The notes: generated by a model from the sequence alone, not told the origin. Positions 42,966 to 52,565 are shown, numbered from the stretch's first letter. The stretch is 64,000 bases of DNA from JAEYXS01 sp943367715 (GCA_943367715.1 CALRJY020000005.1:1-64000); one strand, 5' to 3'. Translations and numbers: made by a program.

Positions 42966-44189
42966 ATGTCAGAAGTCGCTCCATCATCCGGATTGAAAGC
43001 TGTCAGCACCACGCCGGCCCGGCTGGCGGGCACCGGTGCGCGTTTGCTGGTGGTGGATGATGACTGCATGAACAGCGCGCTGCTGAGCGAGCGGTTGCAC
43101 ATGGAAGGTTACGTGGTGGAGGTGGCCAATGACGGCCAAACGGCCTTGGACAAGCTCGGGGCAGAAACCTTTGAGCTGGTGCTGCTGGATATCGTGATGC
43201 CGGACATGGACGGCTACGATGTGCTGAAGAAAATCAAGGCGGACCCCAAGCTGCAGGACATCCCGGTGATCATGATCTCCGGGCTGGATGACTTGAACAG
43301 CGTGGCGCGGTGCATCGAGATTGGTGCGGATGATTATCTGCCGAAGCCTTACAAGCCGGTGCTCTTGCAGGCGCGCATCAATGCCTGCCTGGAGAAGAAG
43401 CAACTGCGCGAGCAGGAGCAAAAGATGTATCGTGCGCTGGTGGAGAGCCAGAAGCATCTGGCGGCGGAGTTGAATGAAGCGGCGGAATATGTGATTTCGC
43501 TGTTGCCGCCGCCGATGACGGGTGAGGTGACGACGGAGTGGTGTTTCATACCGTCCACGCAATTGGGCGGAGATTCCTTCGGTTACCACTGGCTGGACGA
43601 AGAGAACCTGGCCATCTACCTGCTGGATGTGTGCGGGCACGGGGTAGGGGCGGCCTTGCTCTCCATTTCCGCGATGAATGTGTTGCGGGCGCAGTCGCTG
43701 GCGAATACGGATTTCCGTGATCCGGCGCAGGTGTTGATGGGGCTGAACGAGGCGTTCCAGATGGACCGGCAGAACAACATGTATTTCACCATCTGGTACG
43801 GGGTGTTCAACAAGAAGAAACGGGAGATCAGCTATGCGCGCGGGGGGCATCCGCCAGCGGTGCTGGTGACGGGTGAAACGAAAGAGACCTCGGAACGGAT
43901 CGAGCTGAAATCGCCGGGATTGGTGGTGGGCACGATGGCCGGGGTGATCTATCGCAGCAAGCGGCAGCCGGTGGGCAAATACGCCGAACTCTTCCTTTTT
44001 AGCGATGGGGTGTACGAACTGACGAATAGCGAGGAGCGCATGTGGGATTACCAGAAGTTTCTGGAGACCCTGACGGCGGAACCGCCGGAGGGACAGAAGC
44101 GGCTGGATCATATCGTGGCTTCGGCCAAGGCGTTCCGCGGGTCGGGGAACTTCGAGGATGACTATTCGTTTTTGCGCATCGTATTGTGA
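42966..44189 (+). CDS. Response regulator with PP2C-type phosphatase output (RsbU-like)
   Basis: 407 aa. Receiver domain at about 22-140: LLVVDDDCMNSALL, phospho-acceptor Asp75 in VLLDIVMPDMDGYDVL, KPYKP Lys. A coiled-coil linker with EKKQLREQEQKMYRAL follows, then a SpoIIE/RsbU-type PP2C phosphatase: TQLGGDSFGYHWLDEENLAIYLLDVCGHGVGAALLS (quoted here as GGDSFGY and DVCGHGVGAALLS), ARGGHPPAVL and FSDGVYEL, FEDDYSFLRI. It should dephosphorylate the STAS protein encoded next. Output of a two-component signal; the kinase is not adjacent. Confidence 0.92.
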   Translation: MSEVAPSSGLKAVSTTPARLAGTGARLLVVDDDCMNSALLSERLHMEGYVVEVANDGQTALDKLGAETFELVLLDIVMPDMDGYDVLKKIKADPKLQDIPVIMISGLDDLNSVARCIEIGADDYLPKPYKPVLLQARINACLEKKQLREQEQKMYRALVESQKHLAAELNEAAEYVISLLPPPMTGEVTTEWCFIPSTQLGGDSFGYHWLDEENLAIYLLDVCGHGVGAALLSISAMNVLRAQSLANTDFRDPAQVLMGLNEAFQMDRQNNMYFTIWYGVFNKKKREISYARGGHPPAVLVTGETKETSERIELKSPGLVVGTMAGVIYRSKRQPVGKYAELFLFSDGVYELTNSEERMWDYQKFLETLTAEPPEGQKRLDHIVASAKAFRGSGNFEDDYSFLRIVL

Positions 44190-44320
44190 ATTTAGACGGT
44201 GAATGATGAATGAAACGGGTGTTGCGAATCGTGACTTGATTCAGCGGCCAGTACGGCTAGGCTGGGGCATATTCACGCGCAGAACCCACATCCCAAGCTG
44301 GAAGAAAGGTTTTGGTGGTT

Positions 44321-44665
44321 ATGGAGCTGACTGTTGATACTTTAGAAGGTGGCATCAAGTGCGTCCGCCTGGCGGGCCGCATGGATCTCAAGGGAACCCA
44401 ATCCATTGAAGCACGTTTTAACGCCGAGACCGGGGCGCTGAAACAATCGGTGATCGTGGAGATGGCCGGCGTGGGTTTCATCGCGTCCATTGGCATCCGC
44501 CTGCTGCTGGCGAATATCAAGCAACTTAATCCGGCAGGGGCGAAGATCGTGTTCTGCCGGCCGCAAAAGCTGGTGGAAGATGTGCTGCGGCTGTCCGGCC
44601 TGGATTCTGTGGCGGAGATCGCTGCTGATGAAGTGGAAGCTGTGAAGTTGCTCAAGGGAGTCTGA
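44321..44665 (+). CDS. STAS-domain anti-sigma factor antagonist (RsbV/SpoIIAA-like)
   Basis: 114 aa from the ATG at 44321. A STAS domain fills it: VRLAGRMDLKGTQSIEARF, then VIVEMAGVGFIASIGIRLLL with the phosphorylatable Ser56 in place of the usual D-S-S-G (here A-S-I-G). When unphosphorylated it should bind and hold the RsbW-like kinase. The gene is 26 bp before that kinase gene and follows the RsbU-like phosphatase. Confidence 0.9.
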   Translation: MELTVDTLEGGIKCVRLAGRMDLKGTQSIEARFNAETGALKQSVIVEMAGVGFIASIGIRLLLANIKQLNPAGAKIVFCRPQKLVEDVLRLSGLDSVAEIAADEVEAVKLLKGV

Positions 44666-44690
44666 AAAACGAAGGGTACGGCCTATCTAT

Positions 44691-45113
44691 ATGAGTGCGA
44701 CTGTCCAAATCACCCTCCAAAACAACACGGACGAACTCCAGCGTCTGAACGAACTGGTCGCGCAGTTTGGGGCCGACAACAATTTCACCGTGCAGGAAGA
44801 ATACGCCGTGTTCCTGTGCCTGGAAGAGTTGAGCACCAACATCATCAATTACGCCTGGCCCAATGGTGGTGACCACACGTTTGACGTCCGCCTTTCGGTG
44901 GATGAAACCGCGATCAAGATAGAATTCCAGGACGATGGCGTACCTTTCGACCCACCGAAGTTTCCCAAGCAGGACATCACCAAACCGGTGCATGAGCGGC
45001 CGATCGGCGGCCTGGGCATCCACTTGGTGCGCCAGCAAAGCAGCGAGATGTTTTACGAACGGCTGGATGAGAAAAATATCCTCTTCGTGAAGATCAAGCG
45101 CGGGCAGAGCTGA
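44691..45113 (+). CDS. RsbW-like serine kinase / anti-sigma factor
   Basis: 140 aa GHKL ATPase. N box in VFLCLEELSTNIINYAW, G1 box in FQDDGVPFDPP and G2 box in RPIGGLGIHLVRQ. Together with the STAS protein and the phosphatase it makes a partner-switching set. No sigma factor gene is in the window, so what the kinase holds back is unknown; it may act on a distant sigma factor or another protein. Confidence 0.9.
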   Translation: MSATVQITLQNNTDELQRLNELVAQFGADNNFTVQEEYAVFLCLEELSTNIINYAWPNGGDHTFDVRLSVDETAIKIEFQDDGVPFDPPKFPKQDITKPVHERPIGGLGIHLVRQQSSEMFYERLDEKNILFVKIKRGQS

Positions 45114-45176
45114 TCGGCTCAGGCCACTTTTTAGTTTAATAGCCATCGTCTTAACTGGCGGTGGCTTTCTGCTTTT

Positions 45177-45194
45177 CGTAACCTGATCGTAACA
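45177..45194 (+). promoter_or_regulatory. Pho-box-like tandem repeat before the RND operon
   Basis: CGTAACCTGATCGTAACA: two CGTAAC half-sites 11 bp apart, the spacing of PhoB half-sites. The same layout is at 51167-51184 before the phosphate operon, also followed by AATC. It is 116 bp upstream of the RND pump ATG. Confidence 0.5.
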
Positions 45195-45309
45195 ATCGCC
45201 GTCTGACACCTCATTCAAAAGGTGAAGGTTGAGTGTCATGGAGCTGGCATTCGAGCCCGTTAAAACCGGCTCTCTTTTATCTCTGTAGTGCAGTTGGAAT
45301 CGTTGAAGC

Positions 45310-48300
45310 ATGAACATACTGAGACTCGCATTGCAACGGCCCCTGTCGGTCATCGTGCTGGTGGTGGCCGTTTGCCTGGGCGCGTGGGTCGCCCTGCAGC
45401 GCATGCCGCGCGACATCTTCCCGCCGCTGGGCATCCCTACGATCTACGTGGCCCAGCCCTACGGTGGCATGGACCCGGCGCAGATGGAGGGCTACCTGAC
45501 ATACCGTTACGAGTATCACTTCCTGTACATCGCAGGCATTGAACACGTGGAGTCGAAGTCCATCCAGGGTGCTTCCATCATGAAGCTCCAGTTCCATCCG
45601 GGCACCGACATGAGCCAGGCCATGTCCGAGGTGATCGGTTATGTGAACCGCTCGCGCGCCTTCATGCCCCCGGGCACCGCTGCGCCGTTCGTGACCCGCT
45701 TTGACGCCGGCAGCGTGGCCGTCGGTTATCTCGTGTTTTCTACCGATGACCCGAACATCACGCTGAACCAGATGCAAGACCAGGCGCTCAACCGCGTCCG
45801 CCCCGCCTTTGCGACGTTGCCTGGCGTCTCCGCTCCGCCTCCGTTCGGTGGCAGCTCGCGCGGTATCGTGGTGGATGTGAACCCGGACCGCATGAAAGCC
45901 TACGGCCTCTCGCCGGACGACATTGTGCAGGCCCTTGCTAAGGGCAACCCGATCAGCCCCTCGGGCAACATCAACATGGGCGGCAAATATCCCATCGTTT
46001 CGGTCAATGCGATCCCGGCGAATCCGAAAGACTTGGAAGCGATCCCACTGAAGCGTACGGCGCAAGGAGCAGTCTTCGTCCGCGATGTCGCCACCGTCTC
46101 CGACTCCGCCGATATCACCACGGCCTACGCCCTCGCCAACGGCCGCCGCACAGTTTACCTCCCCGTCACCAAACGCTCCGATGCCTCCACATTGGCGGTC
46201 GTGGACCTGGTCAAAAAGAACATCCCAGAATTCCAGAAGCTTCTGCCGGAAGGCATCAAAGTCAGTTATGCCTTCGATCAGTCGCCCGTTGTGAATCGCT
46301 CCATCAATGACCTCCTGAAAGAAGGCGGTCTGGGCGCCATCCTCACCGGCCTCATGGTGCTGTTCTTCCTGCGCGATTGGCGCAGTGCCTTCATCGTCGT
46401 GGTGAACATCCCGCTCTCGTTGCTTGCCGCATCCTTCGCCCTCTGGCTCAGCAGCGAGAGCATCCACCTGATGACGCTCGGTGGTATGGCTTTGGCCGTA
46501 GGCATCCTCGTGGATGAGGCGACGGTGGCGATCGAGAACATCCATGCCCACATCGCGCGCGGCAGTCCGTTGGCGCGCGCGGCCTTTGAAGGCACGAGAG
46601 AAACCGCACTGCCTCGCTTGCTGGCGATGCTGTGCATCCTCGCGGTGTTCATCCCCGCTTTCTTCATGGTAGGTGCGGCGAAGGCGCTGTTCGTGCCGAT
46701 GGCGCTCGCCGTCGGCTTTTCCATGATCGCCTCCTTCATCCTCTCCAGCACGTTGGTGCCCATTCTGAGCGTCTGGCTCTTGCGCGGCCACGCTGGCGAA
46801 GTCCATGACGCCTCGTTCATCGGCAGAATGCAGAAGCGTTACACGGGCGTCCTGCGCGGTGTCGTGGCGCTGCGCTGGCCGTTGGCGATTGTCTATCTCG
46901 TGGTCGCTGGTCTGGCGGTTTGGTTTGTCGGCAGTCGTTTGGGCAAAGAGATTTTCCCCAAGACGGATACCGGCCAGTTCGCGTTGCGCTTCCGTAATCC
47001 CAGCGGTACGCAAGTGGGCATCACCGAGCAGACCGCCAAGAAGATTCTCGCCACCATTGCCCGTGAAGCCGGCGGCGAGGACAAGGTGGAGATCAGCATC
47101 GGCATGGTGGGCGTACATAATTCCAGTTTCCCGGTGAACTTGGTGCATTTGTGGAATGGTGGTCCGGAAGAGGGCTGGCTCGCCATCCAACTCAAGCGTG
47201 ATGCGGGCAAGCGCGTGGAGGAGTTCAAGGAACACCTGCGAGGCGTCTTCGCGAAAGAACTGCCCGATGTGCGCCTTTCCTTTGAACCACAGGACATCGT
47301 CACGCGCGTGATGAGCTTTGGTTCGCCCACACCCATCGAGATCGCCATCAGCGCGCCCTCGCTGCCGGTTAGCAAGGGCTATGCGGACAAGCTAATGGAG
47401 AGCCTGGGCAAGCTGCCCTTCCTCCGCGATGTACAGATCGCACAGACGCTCGATTTCCCCACGGTGAACGTGAACATCGACCGTGAACGCGCCGGTTTGC
47501 TGGGCGTCAAAGTCGAGGATGTCACCAAGTCGCTCGTCGCCGCCACCACCTCGAGCCGCTTCACCGTACCGAACTTCTGGGCGGACCCGAACAGCGGTAT
47601 CAGTTTCAACGTGCAAGTGCAGATCGCGGAGGACCGCACGCAAACCATCGAAGACCTGAACAATATTCCGGTCGCCACCGGGAATGGCGGCACCGTCTTG
47701 CTGCGCAGCGTGGCGACCATCACCACGGGCACTGCCGTGGGCACGTATGAACGCTACAACATGGCGCGCATCGTCAGTGTCACCGCGAACATCCACGGCA
47801 CGGACCTGGGCACAGCCACGCGGGAGATCCGCAAGACGTTGGCCGAATTGAATTTTCAGTCCGATGGCAAGACGAAGGTAGATGTGCGTGGCCAAGTCGT
47901 GCCGTTGGAGCAGTTGCAGGCGGGCTTCGGTACGGGCCTGGTGATCGCGGTGGTGGTCATCTTCCTGATGCTCGCGGCGAATTTTGAATCATTCCGCTTG
48001 GCTTGTGTGGTGGTCTCGACGGTTCCGGCCGTGCTTGCGGGCGTGGCGCTGATGCTGTGGCTCACCGGTACCACCTTGAACATCCAGTCCGCCATGGGTG
48101 CCATCATGTCAGTCGGCGTGGCCGTGGCGAATGCGATTCTCCTTGTCACCTTTGCCGAACGCACCCGGATGCAAGGCGCGGATGCTTTGACCGCCGCCGT
48201 GGAAGGCGCGCGCAGCCGTCTGCGGCCGATCCTCATGACCAGCTGCGCGATGATCGCGGGCATGATTCCGTTGGCTCTAGGGCTGGGGGAGGGTGGAGAC

Positions 48301-48492
48301 CAGACTGCTCCGCTAGGACGCGCGGTAGTGGGCGGCTTGGCCATGGCCACGCTCGCGACCCTGTTTGTGCTGCCTGCCGTATTTGTTTTGTTTCGTTATC
48401 AATCCGGTACGCGTTCCAGCTCTTTGGACCCGGATGATCCGCTCAGCAGCCACTACATTCCGGCTGGAACCTCGAAGAATTCGCAAAGCTAA
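45310..48492 (+). CDS. RND efflux pump, inner membrane permease
   Basis: 1060 aa, full length. The AcrB/MexB-like plan is seen: first helix in NILRLALQRPLSVIVLVVAV, porter domain, helix block with the proton-relay region GGMALAVGILVDEATVAIENI (quoted: AVGILVDEATVAIEN; Asp-Glu in place of Asp-Asp), the second porter half and the last helices with GAIMSVGVAVANAILLVTFAE. The pump takes substrates from the periplasm or inner membrane and is driven by protons. First gene of a pump-adaptor-TolC operon. The unusual pump-first order (adaptor second) is notable. Substrate unknown. Confidence 0.93.
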   Translation: MNILRLALQRPLSVIVLVVAVCLGAWVALQRMPRDIFPPLGIPTIYVAQPYGGMDPAQMEGYLTYRYEYHFLYIAGIEHVESKSIQGASIMKLQFHPGTDMSQAMSEVIGYVNRSRAFMPPGTAAPFVTRFDAGSVAVGYLVFSTDDPNITLNQMQDQALNRVRPAFATLPGVSAPPPFGGSSRGIVVDVNPDRMKAYGLSPDDIVQALAKGNPISPSGNINMGGKYPIVSVNAIPANPKDLEAIPLKRTAQGAVFVRDVATVSDSADITTAYALANGRRTVYLPVTKRSDASTLAVVDLVKKNIPEFQKLLPEGIKVSYAFDQSPVVNRSINDLLKEGGLGAILTGLMVLFFLRDWRSAFIVVVNIPLSLLAASFALWLSSESIHLMTLGGMALAVGILVDEATVAIENIHAHIARGSPLARAAFEGTRETALPRLLAMLCILAVFIPAFFMVGAAKALFVPMALAVGFSMIASFILSSTLVPILSVWLLRGHAGEVHDASFIGRMQKRYTGVLRGVVALRWPLAIVYLVVAGLAVWFVGSRLGKEIFPKTDTGQFALRFRNPSGTQVGITEQTAKKILATIAREAGGEDKVEISIGMVGVHNSSFPVNLVHLWNGGPEEGWLAIQLKRDAGKRVEEFKEHLRGVFAKELPDVRLSFEPQDIVTRVMSFGSPTPIEIAISAPSLPVSKGYADKLMESLGKLPFLRDVQIAQTLDFPTVNVNIDRERAGLLGVKVEDVTKSLVAATTSSRFTVPNFWADPNSGISFNVQVQIAEDRTQTIEDLNNIPVATGNGGTVLLRSVATITTGTAVGTYERYNMARIVSVTANIHGTDLGTATREIRKTLAELNFQSDGKTKVDVRGQVVPLEQLQAGFGTGLVIAVVVIFLMLAANFESFRLACVVVSTVPAVLAGVALMLWLTGTTLNIQSAMGAIMSVGVAVANAILLVTFAERTRMQGADALTAAVEGARSRLRPILMTSCAMIAGMIPLALGLGEGGDQTAPLGRAVVGGLAMATLATLFVLPAVFVLFRYQSGTRSSSLDPDDPLSSHYIPAGTSKNSQS

Positions 48493-48505
48493 ACCATTTG
48501 GCATC

Positions 48506-49684
48506 ATGCAACGAACCTCAAAAGCCATCGCCCGCGGATCAATCGCAGCCGTGCTGCTGTTCTGCACCGCCCTGCACGCTGCTACCCCGCCGGAACTGAA
48601 GTTCACCACGCCTCAGCGCGGGGACATCAACCGTTACGTCACGTTGCCGGGCACCATCAAAGCCAACCAGCAAGCCACGCTTTATGCGAAAGTGCCGGGT
48701 TATTTGAAGTCTATCAAAGTAGACATCGGTGATGTCGTGAAAGCCGGCCAATTGCTCGCGGAGATCGAGGTGCCCGAACTGAGCGCCGATCTCGTCCGGG
48801 CCAAAGCGGCCATAGCGCGCGCCGAAGCAGAAAAGTTGAAAGCGGCCAGTGGCACGGTCAAAGCCCGCGTGGAGATGGGCACGAGCAAGAGCGATAACGA
48901 CCGTGTGGCCAAGGCGCGCAAATCATCGCCCGACCTCATCACGCCACAAGTATTGGATGACGCGAAGGCGCGGAATGAATCGGCCAAAGCTTCATTTGCG
49001 GAAGCGCAGGCGGGGGAAACCCTGGCGGGTGCGCGGTTGGCAGAAGCGCAGGCGGAGCTCAAGCGCATCGAAGCCCTGCTGGCCTTCGCCCAGGTGCAGG
49101 CCCCTTTCGCGGGCACCATCACGGAACGTTTTGTGGACGCTGGTGCGTTCATTCCGGCGGCGACATCTGGAGCCAGCGCGCGCAATGCCGCCATCCTCAC
49201 CCTCATGGATTTCGACACCGTACGCGCCAGTGTGGGCGTGCCGGAATTGGAAGCTTCGTTGGTTCAGAACGGCCAACCGGTGAAGGTCACCGTGCAAGGT
49301 GTGGCCAACCGCATCTTCTCCGGCACCATTACGCGTCACTCATTCGCCTTGGATGACGCCACCCGCATGCTGCATCTGGAGGCAGATCTGCCAAATTCCC
49401 AGAAGGAATTGCGTCCCGGCATGTATGCCACCATCCGTGTGGGCGTGGAGAAACACACGAACGCACTGTTGATCCCGGTGGGTGCGCTGCTGATGGAGAA
49501 GGCCAATGCTTCGGTGTTTCAATACGTGGACGGCAAAGCGAAGAAAACTCCGGTGAAAATCGGTTTCAATGACGGTACGAACGTGGAGATCGCCAGCGGC
49601 CTGAGCGGTGGTGAACGTGTGCTGATCTTTGGCAAGACCGCGCCGGCCGATGGCCAGCCGGTCAACGCAACGGAGGCTAAATGA
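48506..49684 (+). CDS. RND efflux periplasmic adaptor (membrane fusion protein)
   Basis: 392 aa from the ATG at 48506, which opens a signal peptide (IARGSIAAVLLFCTALHAA); the open frame reaches back into the pump gene but that part is not family-like. Lipoyl halves are seen in GTIKANQQATLYAKVPGYL and VQAPFAGTITERFVDAGAF, separated by a helical hairpin rich in Ala, Glu and Lys (about 100-185). Beta-barrel and C-terminal domains follow. It links pump and TolC. Its TGA overlaps the ATG of the TolC gene. Confidence 0.93.
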   Translation: MQRTSKAIARGSIAAVLLFCTALHAATPPELKFTTPQRGDINRYVTLPGTIKANQQATLYAKVPGYLKSIKVDIGDVVKAGQLLAEIEVPELSADLVRAKAAIARAEAEKLKAASGTVKARVEMGTSKSDNDRVAKARKSSPDLITPQVLDDAKARNESAKASFAEAQAGETLAGARLAEAQAELKRIEALLAFAQVQAPFAGTITERFVDAGAFIPAATSGASARNAAILTLMDFDTVRASVGVPELEASLVQNGQPVKVTVQGVANRIFSGTITRHSFALDDATRMLHLEADLPNSQKELRPGMYATIRVGVEKHTNALLIPVGALLMEKANASVFQYVDGKAKKTPVKIGFNDGTNVEIASGLSGGERVLIFGKTAPADGQPVNATEAK

Positions 49685-51123
49685 AGCGAGCTTTCATAAC
49701 GGGCAGATTTTTTGGCGTGGCTTTGCTGGCCATCACTTTCGCATTCAGTCCCTCCAGCCTGAGCGCCCAAGAAGCTACCCGCGCAGATATCCAGCTCGCT
49801 CAGGCCAAGAAGAAGAAAGCCAAGAGCGCGCCCAAGAAAGGCAAGACCACGCCTAAACCCGCCGTGCAGCAAACGGGCAATGTGCGCGTCATCGATCTGC
49901 CGACGGTTCTGCGGCTCGCGGGAGCACAAAATCTGGATGTCCAACTCGCGCAAGCCCAGTTGAACGAGGCCAAGGCCAAGCACGAGATCGCGCGGCAACG
50001 CTTCTTCCCGTGGATCATGCCCGGGCTGGCGTATCGCCGGCATGATGGCCAGCTCCAGGATGTCAGCGGTAATATGTTCACGGCCAGCAAACAGTCTTAC
50101 AACGCTGGCGCAAATGTCTCCGCGCAATGGGAATTGGGTGATGCCATCTATGGAGAGCTGGCCGAGAAGCAACAGACCAAAGCGGCCGATCATCAGCTTG
50201 AAAGCGCGACGCAAGCGAACGTGTATCAGGCCGCCCAAGAATACTTTGACCTCGTCAAGGCCGGTGCTCAGATGGGGGTGGCCCAGGAATCCATTCGCGT
50301 GGCGAACAATTACGCGAAACAGCTCGAAGGAGTCGTGAAGGAAGGACTGGCTTTCAAAGGGGATCAGTTAAGGGTGCAAGTGCAAGCCGAGCGCTATCAG
50401 CTTGCCTTCCGACAAAGTCAGGAGCGGCGACGTATCGCGGCTGCCCGGCTGGCAGCAACGTTGAATCTTGATCCCACGGTTGAACTCGCCGCCGCCGACA
50501 ACGAACTCGCGCCGTTGAACCTTTTACCTGCCAACAGCGCGCTGGCGTCGCTCGTCGCACAAGCGATGAACAACCGGCCCGAGATGAAGCGACAGAATTC
50601 CTTGCTTGAAGCAGCCAAGGACGAGAAGCAGGGCACGAAGTATGGACCACTGATCCCGACCGTTGGCGCGCAAATGTATCTCGGCGGCTTGGGTGGCGGC
50701 GTGAACGACAGTTGGGGGAATTTTAAGGACACGCAAGATTACCAGATTCTCTTTGGTTGGAAGATCGGCCCGGGCGGTCTTTTTGACAAAGGCCGCATCA
50801 AGGCCAGCGAAGCCCGCTTGCAACAGGCCAAGATCATCACGGAGAAGGCCGGTGATGAGATTGTGCGTCAGGTGGTGGAGCAACACACGCGCGTGAACTC
50901 TCTCGCCGATCAGATGAAGCTCGCCCAACAGGCTCTTGATCTGGCGCAAAAGACGGTGCAGCTCACCCGTGAGCGCAAGAGCTTCGGCGTCGGTATCGTG
51001 CTGGAGAGCATTCAGGCCGAGCAGGAGCTGAATCGCGTCCGGAACGACTATTTCGAAGCGGTAGGTGAATACAACAAGGCGCAGTACGGTTTAGCGCGTG
51101 CGATTGGTCAGATCACCCCTTGA
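49681..51123 (+). CDS. TolC-family outer membrane efflux protein
   Basis: 480 aa, with an ATGA overlap with the adaptor gene. A signal peptide is followed by a Lys/Ala-rich stretch (AKKKKAKSAPKKGKT) that is unusual for TolC and may be a periplasmic linker. The two long helical repeats of the OEP family are seen: LAGAQNLDVQLAQAQLNEAKAK and VVEQHTRVNSLADQMKLAQ. The AKSQGL-type end is GVGIVLESIQAEQELNRV. It forms the outer membrane channel of the efflux system. Confidence 0.92.
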   Translation: MKRAFITGRFFGVALLAITFAFSPSSLSAQEATRADIQLAQAKKKKAKSAPKKGKTTPKPAVQQTGNVRVIDLPTVLRLAGAQNLDVQLAQAQLNEAKAKHEIARQRFFPWIMPGLAYRRHDGQLQDVSGNMFTASKQSYNAGANVSAQWELGDAIYGELAEKQQTKAADHQLESATQANVYQAAQEYFDLVKAGAQMGVAQESIRVANNYAKQLEGVVKEGLAFKGDQLRVQVQAERYQLAFRQSQERRRIAAARLAATLNLDPTVELAAADNELAPLNLLPANSALASLVAQAMNNRPEMKRQNSLLEAAKDEKQGTKYGPLIPTVGAQMYLGGLGGGVNDSWGNFKDTQDYQILFGWKIGPGGLFDKGRIKASEARLQQAKIITEKAGDEIVRQVVEQHTRVNSLADQMKLAQQALDLAQKTVQLTRERKSFGVGIVLESIQAEQELNRVRNDYFEAVGEYNKAQYGLARAIGQITP

Positions 51124-51166
51124 TGGGGCGATGAAAGGAGGTCAACGGTCCCTGGAGCGACGGCTT

Positions 51167-51184
51167 CGTAACACATTTGTAACA
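51167..51184 (+). promoter_or_regulatory. Pho-box-like tandem repeat before the phosphate operon
   Basis: CGTAACACATTTGTAACA: half-sites CGTAACA and TGTAACA 11 bp apart, 62 bp before the porin start. Direct repeats at one helical turn are the mark of PhoB sites. It is followed by AATC, as is the site at 45177. Confidence 0.6.
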
Positions 51185-51245
51185 ATCCCGCCTTAATGCC
51201 GTAACGGGCCCGGCTTTTAGTGTGCATGTCATAAACATAAAGACT

Positions 51246-52565
51246 ATGCACATTCGAAAATACATCATGGCAGCCGGTATGGCAGGCTTTCTGGCCTGCG
51301 CATCCACCGGATCCGCTCAATCCGCAGATGCGCTCATCGACAAACTCGTCGAGAAGGGTATCTTGACCGTCAAAGAAGCGCAGTCGATGCGTGATGAGAC
51401 CGACAAAGATTTCATGCGTGCCCTGTCCTCCCGCAACGGCATGCCGGAATATGTCACCGCCTTCAAATTGAACGGTGACTTCCGCGGCCGTTACGAGGGC
51501 TTCTTCCGCGACTCCGGAAACTCCGTGGATCGCAACCGCTTCCGTTATCGCCTCCGCTTCGGCGCCACGGCGTCCTTGCTGGATGACTTTGAAGTCGGCT
51601 TCGGCTTGGTCTCTCAGGCTGCGAACGGTGACCCGATCTCCGGTAACCAGACCTTGCAGGATAACGGCTCCAAGAAGCCCATCGCCATTGATCTGGCCTA
51701 CGGCAAATGGAATCCGATTGTGACCCCTGATTGGAATGCCTCGCTGACCATGGGTAAAATGAAGAATCCCTTCATTTTCTCGGACATGCTGTTCGACAGC
51801 GACTACACCCCTGAGGGTTTGGCCACCGAAGTGAGTTACAATCTGAATGCAGATCACTCGCTCAAGCTGACCGCGGGCGGATTCATCCTCGATGAGCTCG
51901 GCGGCACCTCGCAAGATCCCTACCTCATTGCCGCGCAGTTGCGCTGGGATGGCAACTGGACTCCGAAGCTGAAATCCAGCGTCGGTATCTCCATGTTGGA
52001 CATCCTCGCTGCCGAGCAGTTGACGGTCGGTAACATCGCGAACAACATCAACGTGGGTAACACCCGCACGGCCGCTGCGGCCGGTCCTGCCGAGGGCTTC
52101 AACCCCATCGTGCTGGACGGTTCCTTGGCCTACTCCTTTGAAGGTGTGCCGATGTATGCTGCTCCGTTCCCGGTCACACTGGCAGGTGAGTATATCCACA
52201 ATCCTCGCGCCGCTACGAAAGGTGACGCTTATTCCGCCGGCATCACCTTTGGTAAGGCCGGCAAGAAGGGCCTGTGGGAAGTCTCCTACCGCTGGAAGGA
52301 ACTGCAGGCGGATGCCTGGTACGAAGAGTTGGTCGACTCCGACTCCGGCGCTTTTTACTCGGTCGCCCCGCTTAACTCCGGCTTGGCGGCTGGTTACAAC
52401 TCCGGCACGAACATCCGCGGGCATGTTGTCCGTGCGAGCTACTCCCCGTATGATACGGTTACCTTGACGGTATCCTTGTTCAATCTGTGGGCCATTGATG
52501 CCAGTCCGGCTGGTACCGGCAGCACCATCAACCGTTTGCAGGTTGACGCGGTCTGGAAGTTCTAA
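51246..52565 (+). CDS. Putative phosphate-regulated outer membrane porin
   Basis: 439 aa from the ATG at 51246. Signal peptide cut near AQSA. A helical segment (ALIDKLVEKGILTVKEAQSM) that resembles the periplasmic N-terminus of Porin_5-type proteins is followed by a beta barrel of about 16 amphipathic strands, such as FRYRLRFGATASLLDDFEVGFGL (quoted: RFGATASLLDDFEVGF) and the C-terminal strand ending NRLQVDAVWKF with a terminal Phe. It is the first gene of the pst operon, so it probably brings phosphate or organic phosphate into the periplasm. Confidence 0.85.
   Translation: MHIRKYIMAAGMAGFLACASTGSAQSADALIDKLVEKGILTVKEAQSMRDETDKDFMRALSSRNGMPEYVTAFKLNGDFRGRYEGFFRDSGNSVDRNRFRYRLRFGATASLLDDFEVGFGLVSQAANGDPISGNQTLQDNGSKKPIAIDLAYGKWNPIVTPDWNASLTMGKMKNPFIFSDMLFDSDYTPEGLATEVSYNLNADHSLKLTAGGFILDELGGTSQDPYLIAAQLRWDGNWTPKLKSSVGISMLDILAAEQLTVGNIANNINVGNTRTAAAAGPAEGFNPIVLDGSLAYSFEGVPMYAAPFPVTLAGEYIHNPRAATKGDAYSAGITFGKAGKKGLWEVSYRWKELQADAWYEELVDSDSGAFYSVAPLNSGLAAGYNSGTNIRGHVVRASYSPYDTVTLTVSLFNLWAIDASPAGTGSTINRLQVDAVWKF

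Noticed and set aside
45277..47235. 652-codon open frame on the minus strand opposite the RND pump
   Set aside because: Shadow of the pump gene; low-complexity composition and no motif or ribosome site.
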